A DNA stretch of 10,497 nt from the NCBI GenBank assembly GCA_040904945.1, contig JBBDSM010000032.1, positions 1 to 10,497 of the forward strand, read 5' to 3'. This document shows, piece after piece, positions 1 to 5,708 of the stretch (position 1 is the stretch's first letter; each line of letters opens with the position of its first letter). This DNA comes from JAWLHJ01 sp040904945 (lineage in GTDB: Bacteria; Gemmatimonadota; Gemmatimonadetes; Longimicrobiales; Gaopeijiaceae). The notes beneath the pieces are model-generated. The model was given only the letters and a program-made list of their open reading frames with translations. It had not been told where the DNA came from and searched no databases. The position numbers and the translations under genes are program-made.

Positions 1-789
1 TCAGCCCTTCGCCAACTCCTCGAGCAGCCAGTCGTGCAGGTGGCCGTTCGAGCTCACGCCCGATCCACCGTGGATGGTGGCTTCGCCGCCGAGCGTCGTG
101 AACGTCCCACCCGCTTCGGTGGTGATGGTCAGGAAGGGCCCGGCGTCCCACGAGGCCATGACCGGATCGACCTGCGCCTCGATGCGACCCGTCGCCACGA
201 GGGCGTGGCCGTAGCAGTCACCCCAGGTGCGGCTGAACGCGGCCTGCTGCTGGATGCGGCGCCAGCCGGGCCCTTCGGGTCGGGCCAGAAGGCGCTCGAC
301 GTCGGTGGTGCACACCACGGACTGCCCGATGGTCGCGACCTCCGAGACCCGGCACGGCTTCCCGTTCCAGGTGCAGCCGAGCCCCGTGCCGGCCGCGACG
401 GTCTCGCGGAGCGGCGGGAAGTGCGCCACGCCGACGACGGCCTCGGCTTCCACCTCGATGCCGATGAGCACGCCGTACAGCGGCACGCCGCGCATGAACG
501 AGCGGGTGGCGTCGATGGGGTCGAGGATCCACCGGACCCGCGCGCCCTCGTTCGACTCGCCGTACTCCTCGCCGAGGATCCCGTGCTCGGGGAAGCGCTC
601 TTCCACTCGCTTGCGGATGAGGCGCTCGGCGGCCGTGTCGGCGAGGGTCACGGGTGAGCCGTCGCCCTTGGCGTCGTGCTCGACGACCTTGCCGTAATAC
701 TCGAGCGAGAGATCGCCGGCCGCGTGGGCCAGCTCCGTAGCGAAATCGAGAAGCTCGCGCACTTCCGTGCGCTTAGCGGTATCGGTCAT
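1..789 (-). CDS. hisN: HisN-type histidinol-phosphatase (inositol monophosphatase family)
   Basis: This 262-residue protein is a complete Mg-dependent phosphatase of the inositol monophosphatase superfamily. Visible metal-site motifs are GEEYGE (residues 73-78, Glu74), WILDPIDATRSF (87-98, Asp90 and Asp93) and SWDAGPF (213-219, Asp215). The stretch RTWGDCYGHALVATGRIEAQ (187-206) and the following DPVMASWD resemble the HisN subgroup, which removes phosphate from L-histidinol phosphate in histidine synthesis in the cytoplasm. The usual DPIDGT box reads DPIDAT here. Length is typical of the family. The ATG at 789 lacks a clear Shine-Dalgarno sequence, but it lies only 22 bp after the stop of the upstream GGDEF gene, so cotranscription and perhaps reinitiation are likely. 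No other his genes are present, so an inositol-1-phosphatase or a related sugar-phosphate phosphatase remains possible. The family is certain; the substrate is inferred. Confidence 0.83.
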   Translation of the reverse strand: MTDTAKRTEVRELLDFATELAHAAGDLSLEYYGKVVEHDAKGDGSPVTLADTAAERLIRKRVEERFPEHGILGEEYGESNEGARVRWILDPIDATRSFMRGVPLYGVLIGIEVEAEAVVGVAHFPPLRETVAAGTGLGCTWNGKPCRVSEVATIGQSVVCTTDVERLLARPEGPGWRRIQQQAAFSRTWGDCYGHALVATGRIEAQVDPVMASWDAGPFLTITTEAGGTFTTLGGEATIHGGSGVSSNGHLHDWLLEELAKG

Positions 790-811
790 ATGAATTGTCG
801 GGGGGAGGTCT

Positions 812-2329
812 TCAGGAGCCGGCGCCCTGTTTGGCCCGGCGCTGCGACTTTACGCGGTACATGTCGATGTCGGCGGCGCGCAGGAGGTCGTCGACGGAGC
901 GCATCTCCGAGGTGTCGAACTCCGCGATGCCCATGCTGACCGACACCTGGTGGGAGCTCAATGGCGCTGTGCGCCTGAGCCCGTTCTGGACGCGGGCGAT
1001 GTACTGCTTGGCCCCGTCGGCGTCGGTGTCCGAAAGCACCGACACGAACTCGTCGCCGCCGTAGCGGCCGACGAGGTTCATGGCCCGGTTCTCCTCGACC
1101 AGGAGGTCGGCGAACGCCCGGAGGATCTGGTCGCCCGTGATGTGGCCCTCGGTGTCGTTGACCGCCTTGAAGTTGTCGATGTCGAACACGACGACGGTGA
1201 GCACCCGGCCGCGACGGGCAGCGGCGACTTCCTGATCGAGATGGAGCTGGAGGCGGCGCCGGTTCGGGAGCCCGGTGAGGGGGTCGGTCAGCGAGAGCGC
1301 GCGGAGCGTCTCGTGGAGGCGGGCGTTCTCGAGCGCCACCGAAGCCTGGCGGGCAAGGCGTTGCATGACCGCCGTCTCTTCGGATCCGAAGTGCCGCGGC
1401 TTGCGGCTTCCGGCGGCGAGCGCGCCCACCACCTCGTCGTCGACGATGATCGGCACCGCGACGCCCGATCCGCCTTCCAGATACTCCCTCAGATGATCGG
1501 GGATGAGCTGGCTGGCCCGGATGTCGTCGATGACGGCCGAGCGGCGCTCGTGGACGACCGTGATCTCCAGGTCCTCATGGAAATCCCAGGGCACACCGAC
1601 GGGGAGCGCGATGTCGCCGCCCGAGTCCGTGATGCGCCCCTTCGCGCCTTCGACCCCGTACCGTTGCCACACCGCCGCCCCGTCCACGTGAAGGACGTCG
1701 AGCATCGCCTGCACCACGCGCCCGAGCACCTCGTTGGGGTCGCGCTCGCTGGTGAGCACGCGCCCGATCTCCTCGATGCGCTCGGCCTCTTTGCGCCGCC
1801 GCTCGATCTCGGCGAACTGGAGCGCGTTGTCGATGGCGATGGCCGCGATGTCGGCGATGCCCTGCAGGAGCGCCAGGTCTTCGCGGCTGTACGCGTCGGG
1901 CCGGGTGCTGCACGCACTCACCGCGCCCACGACGCGGCCGTGATGGACCATCGGCGCTGCGATGCCCGAGCGGCACGCCGACTGCCCGCCCTCGATGCGC
2001 GTCAAGCTCGCCAAGCGGTCCGGGTCGTCAGCGACGATCACGCCCTGGCTCGCACGAATGACCGCCGAGTCGGAGCCGCGGAAGCCGAGATCGACCGCCC
2101 GCGCTTCGCCGTCCTGCACCCGGTAGACCACCCGCTCCAGGTCGCGCCCCTGATCGTACAGCGACACGCTGAAGTTCGACGCGCTGAGGGCCTTGGCCGT
2201 CTCCTCATGAATGGCCGCATACAACTCCCCCGCGCTGAGCGTGGAGGTGAGGATGCGACCGGTCTCGAGGAGGACCTCGTAACGTTCTTCAACGCTCGAC
2301 CGGGTGGTCCGGTCGTCGTGTGATGGCAT
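812..2329 (-). CDS. Diguanylate cyclase with two GAF domains and a C-terminal GGDEF domain
   Basis: This is a soluble 505-residue signalling protein predicted to make cyclic di-GMP from two GTP. Two GAF sensor domains occupy roughly residues 15-165 and 180-335. A GGDEF catalytic domain follows from about 347, opening with LTDPLTGLPNRRR. The metal-binding stretch FDIDNFKAVND is at 382-392 and an intact GGDEF motif is at 424-428. No membrane segment or EAL domain is seen. The inhibitory I-site, normally RxxD five residues before GGDEF, reads RAMN (415-418), so feedback inhibition by product may be weak or absent. I start at the ATG at 2329 (MPSHDDR). The frame stays open 40 codons further upstream, but that extension has no recognisable domain composition. 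No strong ribosome binding site precedes either start. The gene lies upstream of hisN in the same direction. What the GAF domains bind cannot be told from sequence. Confidence 0.9.
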   Translation of the reverse strand: MPSHDDRTTRSSVEERYEVLLETGRILTSTLSAGELYAAIHEETAKALSASNFSVSLYDQGRDLERVVYRVQDGEARAVDLGFRGSDSAVIRASQGVIVADDPDRLASLTRIEGGQSACRSGIAAPMVHHGRVVGAVSACSTRPDAYSREDLALLQGIADIAAIAIDNALQFAEIERRRKEAERIEEIGRVLTSERDPNEVLGRVVQAMLDVLHVDGAAVWQRYGVEGAKGRITDSGGDIALPVGVPWDFHEDLEITVVHERRSAVIDDIRASQLIPDHLREYLEGGSGVAVPIIVDDEVVGALAAGSRKPRHFGSEETAVMQRLARQASVALENARLHETLRALSLTDPLTGLPNRRRLQLHLDQEVAAARRGRVLTVVVFDIDNFKAVNDTEGHITGDQILRAFADLLVEENRAMNLVGRYGGDEFVSVLSDTDADGAKQYIARVQNGLRRTAPLSSHQVSVSMGIAEFDTSEMRSVDDLLRAADIDMYRVKSQRRAKQGAGS

Positions 2330-2379
2330 GGAGAGGGGCGGCGACGAGAGGCGTCTCGAGGGATGAACGCGGGTCCTCC

Positions 2380-2409
2380 AACATATGGGATCACGGGCCG
2401 CGTGAACAA
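2380..2409 (-). promoter_or_regulatory. Tentative promoter for the GGDEF-hisN pair
   Basis: On the minus strand, TTGTTC (2404-2409) and TATGTT (2380-2385) are separated by 18 bp and could act as weak -35 and -10 elements of a housekeeping promoter. They lie in the 100-bp gap between the ATPase stop and the GGDEF start, about 50 bp before the chosen ATG. Matches to consensus are 3 of 6 and 4 of 6, so the call is weak. Readthrough from the ATPase gene is the alternative. Confidence 0.22.
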
Positions 2410-2429
2410 CCGTTGTGTGGGGAGGGCGG

Positions 2430-3878
2430 TCACCCGGCGAGAGCGGCACGCTCCTGGACTTCGGGAAGGGCCGCGAGGAACACGGCCGCCGGAATCACCG
2501 GGACCGCGTGCTCGAGGTCGAGGTGCGTCCGAGAGACCACGATCCCGGAACCGAATGCCTTGGCGATGGCGAGCCGGGCACGATTTATGGCGGTTCGGCC
2601 GTCGCCCTTCACCTCGATGGGTACCCGTCCACCGCGGCCCGCGGTCGCGGAAGGCACGACGAAGTCGAGCTCCCGGGCGTTCGATGATCGCCAGTAGGCG
2701 ACGGCTCCCGGGACCGGGTCGGCCTGCGTTAAAGCCGATGTGGTCGAGCGAAACAGACCCGTGGCCACGGCGTTCTCGAACATGCCGGCGTCCGGGGGTG
2801 TTCGGGCGCCTGCGATGAGGAGCCGCGGGATGCGCGCGAGGACGGGGTCCATGAAGTAGACCTTCCGCTGTTTGCCCGGCTGGAGTGAATCGCCCGACAG
2901 GTCCCAGAAGAAGACGGTGAGGAGGGAGAAGCTCTCCGACAGGAACTCGACGTACTCCCGGGCGCTGTGGTGCGACGCCATGCCCATGGCCCGGGCCGCG
3001 CCGTCCCACTTGAGCGGGTTGCCGAGCGACACGCCGACCTCCTCCAGGAGCTTGAGCGCCGCGGTCTGGTTCCGGCCGGACCCGGCGATGTCTCCGGCCA
3101 CGACGCTCCACAGCATGCGCACGGTAGCAGGGAGCGGCAGGCCATCGGATGTCTCGAGGTGGTCGCGGATAGCGGCCGGGAATCCCCCGACGGCGAGGTA
3201 CGCCTCGAACGCGCGCGACAGATCACTGGCCATCAGATGGATCTGCCGGGCCAGCCGGCGCCCTTCGGGCGTCAGAAACCCCTCGACGCTCGTGGTCTCG
3301 GACGGAAGCGGAATCCCTCTCACCTGCGAGCAGAAGTCCCGAAACGACATCGGCAGGTGTAGGAAGTCGGCCCCGGAGCCGCGGCGGCCCGGGAGTTGCT
3401 CAGCGCCCGTACCCACGTCGTGGGCCGATGAGCCCGTCAGCATGAGGAAGTCGTTCCGCGTGAGTCCCTGATCCCAGGCCACCTTCACCCCTTTCTGCCA
3501 GGCCCCGATCGACGTCACTTCGTCCAGAAAGAGGTACCAGGGGCCCCCCGGGTCGGGGTGCAGCTCCTTCGCACGTCGGATCACGTCGTAGAGAAGGGCC
3601 GGATCTTCGTGGAGGTCGAAGCCGAAGTAGAGGATCCTCGATTCCCCTTCGCGGAGCAGCGTCCGGATGAGCTGCTTGGCGAGGGTGGTCTTGCCCGCCT
3701 GTCGCGGTCCCCGGACCGTGTGGGCGGCGCCCGGCTCGAGGGGAAGCGAGCCGAGAAGGGGAGAGACCCACGTGAACGGCGCGGCCTCTGCAGCCACGAT
3801 GTGCGGATCCCTGTCGATGGCCGCAGGATCGGCCCACCACGGGTTCCAGGTGAGGATCTGCTCGTCGAGCCCCGGCAT
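2430..3878 (-). CDS. P-loop ATPase of the AAA_14/DUF4143 family
   Basis: This 482-residue protein has the two-part layout of AAA_14-DUF4143 ATPases. The N-terminal half is a P-loop NTPase: Walker A GPRQAGKTT (57-65), Walker B YLFLDE (115-120), LTGSSA (147-152), then GRRGSG and the family-typical PMSFRDF (176-182). A winged-helix-like middle region spans about 269-320. The C-terminal domain contains ELDFVV (403-408) and IEVK (421-424), the acidic/ExK pattern of PD-(D/E)XK nuclease folds. Whether it cuts DNA is unknown; members are widespread in bacteria and archaea and mostly lack an assigned function. I start at the ATG at 3878, where a GGGGG run lies seven bases upstream and clear ATPase sequence begins soon after. 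The frame remains open to 4283, but that stretch is arginine/proline-rich and crosses the repeat array. The gene stands between housekeeping operons and looks like an accessory, possibly transferred, gene. Confidence 0.88.
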   Translation of the reverse strand: MPGLDEQILTWNPWWADPAAIDRDPHIVAAEAAPFTWVSPLLGSLPLEPGAAHTVRGPRQAGKTTLAKQLIRTLLREGESRILYFGFDLHEDPALLYDVIRRAKELHPDPGGPWYLFLDEVTSIGAWQKGVKVAWDQGLTRNDFLMLTGSSAHDVGTGAEQLPGRRGSGADFLHLPMSFRDFCSQVRGIPLPSETTSVEGFLTPEGRRLARQIHLMASDLSRAFEAYLAVGGFPAAIRDHLETSDGLPLPATVRMLWSVVAGDIAGSGRNQTAALKLLEEVGVSLGNPLKWDGAARAMGMASHHSAREYVEFLSESFSLLTVFFWDLSGDSLQPGKQRKVYFMDPVLARIPRLLIAGARTPPDAGMFENAVATGLFRSTTSALTQADPVPGAVAYWRSSNARELDFVVPSATAGRGGRVPIEVKGDGRTAINRARLAIAKAFGSGIVVSRTHLDLEHAVPVIPAAVFLAALPEVQERAALAG

Positions 3879-3882
3879 ATAG

Positions 3883-3922
3883 TACCCCCTGTTTTGGTAA
3901 TCTGATGCCAAAAATAGGGGTA
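3883..3922 (-). promoter_or_regulatory. Leader hairpin that could hide the ATPase ribosome binding site
   Basis: In a minus-strand transcript, TACCCC at the 5' side pairs with GGGGTA, and TTTTGG pairs with CCAAAA, leaving a loop of about 6 bases (13 of 17 aligned positions complementary). The 3' arm contains the GGGGG run that is the only Shine-Dalgarno-like sequence before the ATG at 3878. If the transcript begins upstream of 3922, this stem would cover the ribosome binding site. The same symmetry could instead be read as a DNA operator. Confidence 0.4.
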
Positions 3923-3955
3923 GTTTTTGGTATCGCAATACCAAAAATGGGGGTA
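3883..3955 (-). repeat. Two tandem 33-bp palindromic units upstream of the ATPase gene
   Basis: Three full copies of a 17-bp motif lie in 73 bp: TACCAAAACAGGGGGTA read on the minus strand (3883-3899), TGCCAAAAATAGGGGTA on the plus strand (3906-3922) and TACCAAAAATGGGGGTA on the plus strand (3939-3955). A half copy, TTTTTGGTAT, is at 3924-3933 and forms a perfect 10-bp inverted repeat with 3938-3947 around CGCA. Read on the minus strand, 3955-3923 and 3922-3890 align as two direct 33-bp units (about 24 of 33 identical), each containing a TTTTTGG...CCAAAA palindrome; the conserved parts are the motif arms and the 6-bp spacers differ. A 33-bp period is near three helical turns. The tract is AT-rich in very GC-rich surroundings. 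It is best explained as an operator array for the ATPase gene, though a structured leader or the trace of an insertion is possible. Confidence 0.72.
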
Positions 3956-4020
3956 ACGATGTCGTCTGCGCCGGGACTCGGTGTGGAAGAAGGGTTCTTC
4001 CGCGAGGGGTTCGCACCTGG

Positions 4021-4034
4021 TTCGAACCTCGAAC
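4021..4034 (+). repeat. First copy of a 14-bp direct repeat with internal palindrome
   Basis: The sequence TTCGAACCTCGAAC occurs here and again, identically, at 4134-4147. Its first 13 bases form an inverted repeat with arms TTCGA and TCGAA around ACC. This copy is flanked by GGTTCGAACC, itself a perfect 10-bp palindrome. Two exact copies upstream of a MarR-like gene suggest regulator binding sites; this is inference. Confidence 0.45.
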
Positions 4035-4042
4035 TAACCGGG

Positions 4043-4067
4043 CCGGAGCCGGTGTCGCCGGCTCCGG
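4043..4067 (+). terminator. Strong GC hairpin, possible plus-strand terminator
   Basis: CCGGAGCCGG (4043-4052) and CCGGCTCCGG (4058-4067) form a perfect 10-bp stem with a TGTCG loop, followed by GCGTTTC. The short T-run makes a plus-strand intrinsic terminator plausible for a GC-rich genome, but it is weak by standard rules. No T-run follows it on the minus strand. Any transcript it ends would start near the repeat array and be only about 100 bases long. Confidence 0.35.
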
Positions 4068-4133
4068 GCGTTTCTCCGCGCCATACGGGCGTTTTCGGGG
4101 CTCATGCCATCGTCGCGGTAACGGGCACGATGT

Positions 4134-4147
4134 TTCGAACCTCGAAC
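4134..4147 (+). repeat. Second copy of the 14-bp direct repeat
   Basis: Identical to the copy 113 bp upstream. It lies about 155 bp before the MarR-like start codon. A further related GTCGA...TCGAC pair follows at 4160-4177. MarR proteins commonly bind palindromes near their own promoters, so this is a candidate operator. Confidence 0.45.
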
Positions 4148-4292
4148 CAGTTGCAATATGTCGAACCGCGACTCGACGACGCATCGAAGGCAGCCGCGAC
4201 CGCCGCGACCGCCGGGCCGCCGGGAGTCCCGCCCGCGCCCGTCCCGTCCCGCCATGCCGCCGCCCCACGGCCGACGCCATCATGGCTGCGAC

Positions 4293-4297
4293 AGGAG
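4293..4297 (+). promoter_or_regulatory. Ribosome binding site that sets the MarR-like start
   Basis: AGGAG lies six bases before the ATG at 4304. It is the best Shine-Dalgarno sequence in this frame and favours 4304 over the in-frame ATG at 3959. Confidence 0.6.
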
Positions 4298-4303
4298 CGA
4301 CCG

Positions 4304-4693
4304 ATGGAAACCCATTCGAAGAATCCCTTCGCCGGACCCCTTCGCCACGGCATGGACCCGGACGAGGTCGACAACGCCTGGCACCTGCTCAGGCATGTCT
4401 CCCGGCGGCTCGACCGTATTGCGCGACGAGAGCGCTGGCCCACGCCCTTCGCCCCCACCCGGTACCTCGTCCTGGTGCGGCTCGAGCGCGCGACGAAGTT
4501 CGGCCTGTCCCCCGGAGCCCTCGCCCGCGCCCTCGGCGTGCGCCCGTCTACCCTCGCCCACCACCTCGACGGCCTGGAACGGGCAGGCCTCATCCACCGC
4601 AGACCCTGGATGCTCCACGACCAGCGGAGAGTGGCCGTGCGCCTCACGGACACGGGCCACTACGCAGTCCGCCGCTTCACGCGTGGGTCATGA
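4304..4693 (+). CDS. Short MarR-like winged-helix transcription regulator
   Basis: This 129-residue protein has an N-terminal helical part (residues 20-42), then a winged helix-turn-helix. The recognition-helix region is RPSTLAHHLDGLERAGL (80-96). The wing contains DQRRVAVRLTDTG (106-118), which resembles the Asp/Arg-rich MarR wing signature. The protein would bind DNA as a dimer, usually repressing its own or nearby genes in response to a small ligand. Only about 11 residues follow the wing. Typical MarR proteins run some 20-40 residues longer to form the C-terminal dimer helices, so this one is short or truncated; nothing similar continues in another frame. The ATG at 4304 is supported by AGGAG at the right distance. 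It converges with trmJ, leaving a 35-bp gap. The ligand and targets are unknown. The duplicated 14-bp palindromes upstream are possible binding sites. Confidence 0.75.
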   Translation: METHSKNPFAGPLRHGMDPDEVDNAWHLLRHVSRRLDRIARRERWPTPFAPTRYLVLVRLERATKFGLSPGALARALGVRPSTLAHHLDGLERAGLIHRRPWMLHDQRRVAVRLTDTGHYAVRRFTRGS

Positions 4694-4728
4694 CGGCCGC
4701 TGTTGCGGGGGTCACGGGTCGCGCGGGC

Positions 4729-5469
4729 TCACCCGTCCGTGCGGTCCAGATAATTCCCGATCTCCCACCCGATGGCCGCCAGCAGCTTCGCTTCGCGCTT
4801 GTCGGGCTCGGCGCGGGTGATGAGGGTGCGCAGGGTCCGCATCACGGCCTCGGGCTTCCGCGCTTTGTAGAACTCGATGCGGCCCAGCCCGTCGCCGAGG
4901 GCGTCGAACGTCTGCTCGAGCTCCTCGTGCGTCGGCGGGCGGGTGGCGCGCCGCCCCTTGGGCAGCTCGTCGAGCCCGCCCTCGGCCGCCAGGAACGTCT
5001 CGTACGCGAGCACGAGGCAGGCCTGGGCGAGGTTCAGGCTCGAGTAGTCGGGGTCGGTGGGGATGATGGCCACCTGCTGGCACAGGTCGAGCTCGGCGTT
5101 GTTGAGCCCGCGGTCCTCACGGCCGAACACGATGGCGACCCGGCCGTCGACGGTGCGCCGCACGAGCTCGGGGGCGACCTCCCGCGGCTGGGTGTAGCTT
5201 CGGCCCGCCGTGCGCGCCCGCGCGGTAGTTCCCACCACGAACGAGACATCGGCCAGCGCATCGGCCAAAGTCTCGTGCTGCGTCGTGGCCTCGATGAGCG
5301 GCATGCTCCGGTGCGCGATCCCCTCCATGCGGTAGGGGTCGAAGTCGTCGGGCTCGACGAGCCGGAGCTGGGAGAGGCCGAAGTTCATCATCACCCGCAG
5401 GACGCCGGCGATGTTGACGACGTCCTTGGGATGGTCGAGGACGACGACGACCTGGTCGAGCGGGCTCAC
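4729..5469 (-). CDS. trmJ: TrmJ-like SPOUT RNA methyltransferase (TrmH/SpoU family)
   Basis: This 246-residue protein contains the three SpoU motifs in order: NIAGVLRVMMNFG (19-31, with conserved Asn19 and Arg25), IVFGREDRGLNNAEL (113-127) and SSLNLAQACLVLAYE (143-157). These form the trefoil-knot S-adenosylmethionine site. Length and the C-terminal helical segment fit TrmJ, which 2'-O-methylates nucleotide 32 in the anticodon loop of certain tRNAs. It starts with GTG at 5469, overlapping the stop of tatA by four bases (GTGA), so translation is probably coupled. It is the last gene of the acyl-CoA dehydrogenase-tatA-trmJ operon and converges with the MarR-like gene. The SpoU family is certain; the exact RNA target is inferred from length and similarity, and other SpoU specificities cannot be excluded. 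Confidence 0.85.
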   Translation of the reverse strand: MSPLDQVVVVLDHPKDVVNIAGVLRVMMNFGLSQLRLVEPDDFDPYRMEGIAHRSMPLIEATTQHETLADALADVSFVVGTTARARTAGRSYTQPREVAPELVRRTVDGRVAIVFGREDRGLNNAELDLCQQVAIIPTDPDYSSLNLAQACLVLAYETFLAAEGGLDELPKGRRATRPPTHEELEQTFDALGDGLGRIEFYKARKPEAVMRTLRTLITRAEPDKREAKLLAAIGWEIGNYLDRTDG

Positions 5470-5708
5470 CCGTTCCGGTCGGTGTCCGTGGAGCGGGCCT
5501 CGGCCGACTCCTCGTCCTCTTCGGACTCGGAGGGCTGGCCGAGCTCACCCTTGAAGTTGCGGATGCCGCTGCCGAGACCCTTGGCGAGCCCGGGGAGCTT
5601 CTTCGCGCCGAACAGCATGATGAGGATGCCGAACAGCAGCACCATCTCCATGACGCCGAAGGTCACGAGCGCGAGGGCGGGCTCGAGCGCGGGCTCGGGG
5701 TAGGTCAT
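5466..5708 (-). CDS. tatA: Twin-arginine translocase subunit TatA/E
   Basis: This 80-residue protein has one transmembrane helix (about residues 15-32), then the TatA hinge FGAKKLP (33-39), an amphipathic helix (LAKGLGSGIRNFK, 41-53) and a very acidic tail (ESEEDEESAE, 61-70). TatA oligomers form the pore through which folded twin-arginine proteins cross the inner membrane. The ATG at 5708 overlaps the upstream dehydrogenase stop (ATGA). It gives 32 residues before FG, about a dozen more than most TatA proteins. A GTG at 5666 would give the usual length but has no ribosome binding site. I keep the ATG because of the coupling. No tatB or tatC is nearby. TatB is less likely, given the short C-terminal region. 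Confidence 0.88.
   Translation of the reverse strand: MTYPEPALEPALALVTFGVMEMVLLFGILIMLFGAKKLPGLAKGLGSGIRNFKGELGQPSESEEDEESAEARSTDTDRNG

Larger units (their letters stand above)
3956..4303. other. Gene-poor stretch between the ATPase repeats and the MarR-like gene
   Basis: No well-supported gene is visible here. A plus-strand frame is open from an ATG at 3959 into the MarR-like gene, but its translation is rich in proline, alanine and arginine and matches no family I know. The stretch holds a perfect 7-bp hairpin (GGAAGAA, 3985-3991, with TTCTTCC, 3995-4001). A second imperfect stem runs from 4003-4013 to 4023-4031. A strong 10-bp stem lies at 4043-4067, and a duplicated 14-bp element at 4021-4034 and 4134-4147. 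No tRNA fold could be built around the TTCGAA sequences. Confidence 0.5.

Noticed and set aside
950..2323. Plus-strand open frame of 457 codons opposite the GGDEF gene
   Set aside because: It is a shadow of a well-supported GAF-GAF-GGDEF gene, with low-complexity translation and no family motif.
3883..3955. CRISPR array
   Set aside because: The repeats are short, palindromic, in both orientations and without unique spacers of constant length; no cas genes are present.
4003..4035. Possible tRNA suggested by GGTTCGAACC
   Set aside because: The sequence resembles a T-arm, but no 5-bp T-stem, acceptor stem or anticodon arm can be built on either strand.
3879..4283. N-terminal extension of the ATPase to an ATG at 4283
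   Set aside because: The extra 135 residues are Arg/Pro-rich, cross the repeat array and lack family similarity. The ATG at 3878 has a Shine-Dalgarno-like run and fits the family's start.
4714..4736. ACGGGT/ACCCGT stem as a bidirectional terminator between the MarR-like gene and trmJ
   Set aside because: Only six base pairs with an 11-base loop, no T-run on either side, and it overlaps the trmJ stop codon.
4282..5703. Plus-strand open frame of 473 codons across the MarR-like gene, trmJ and tatA
   Set aside because: It overlaps three well-supported genes in other frames and its translation shows no domain.
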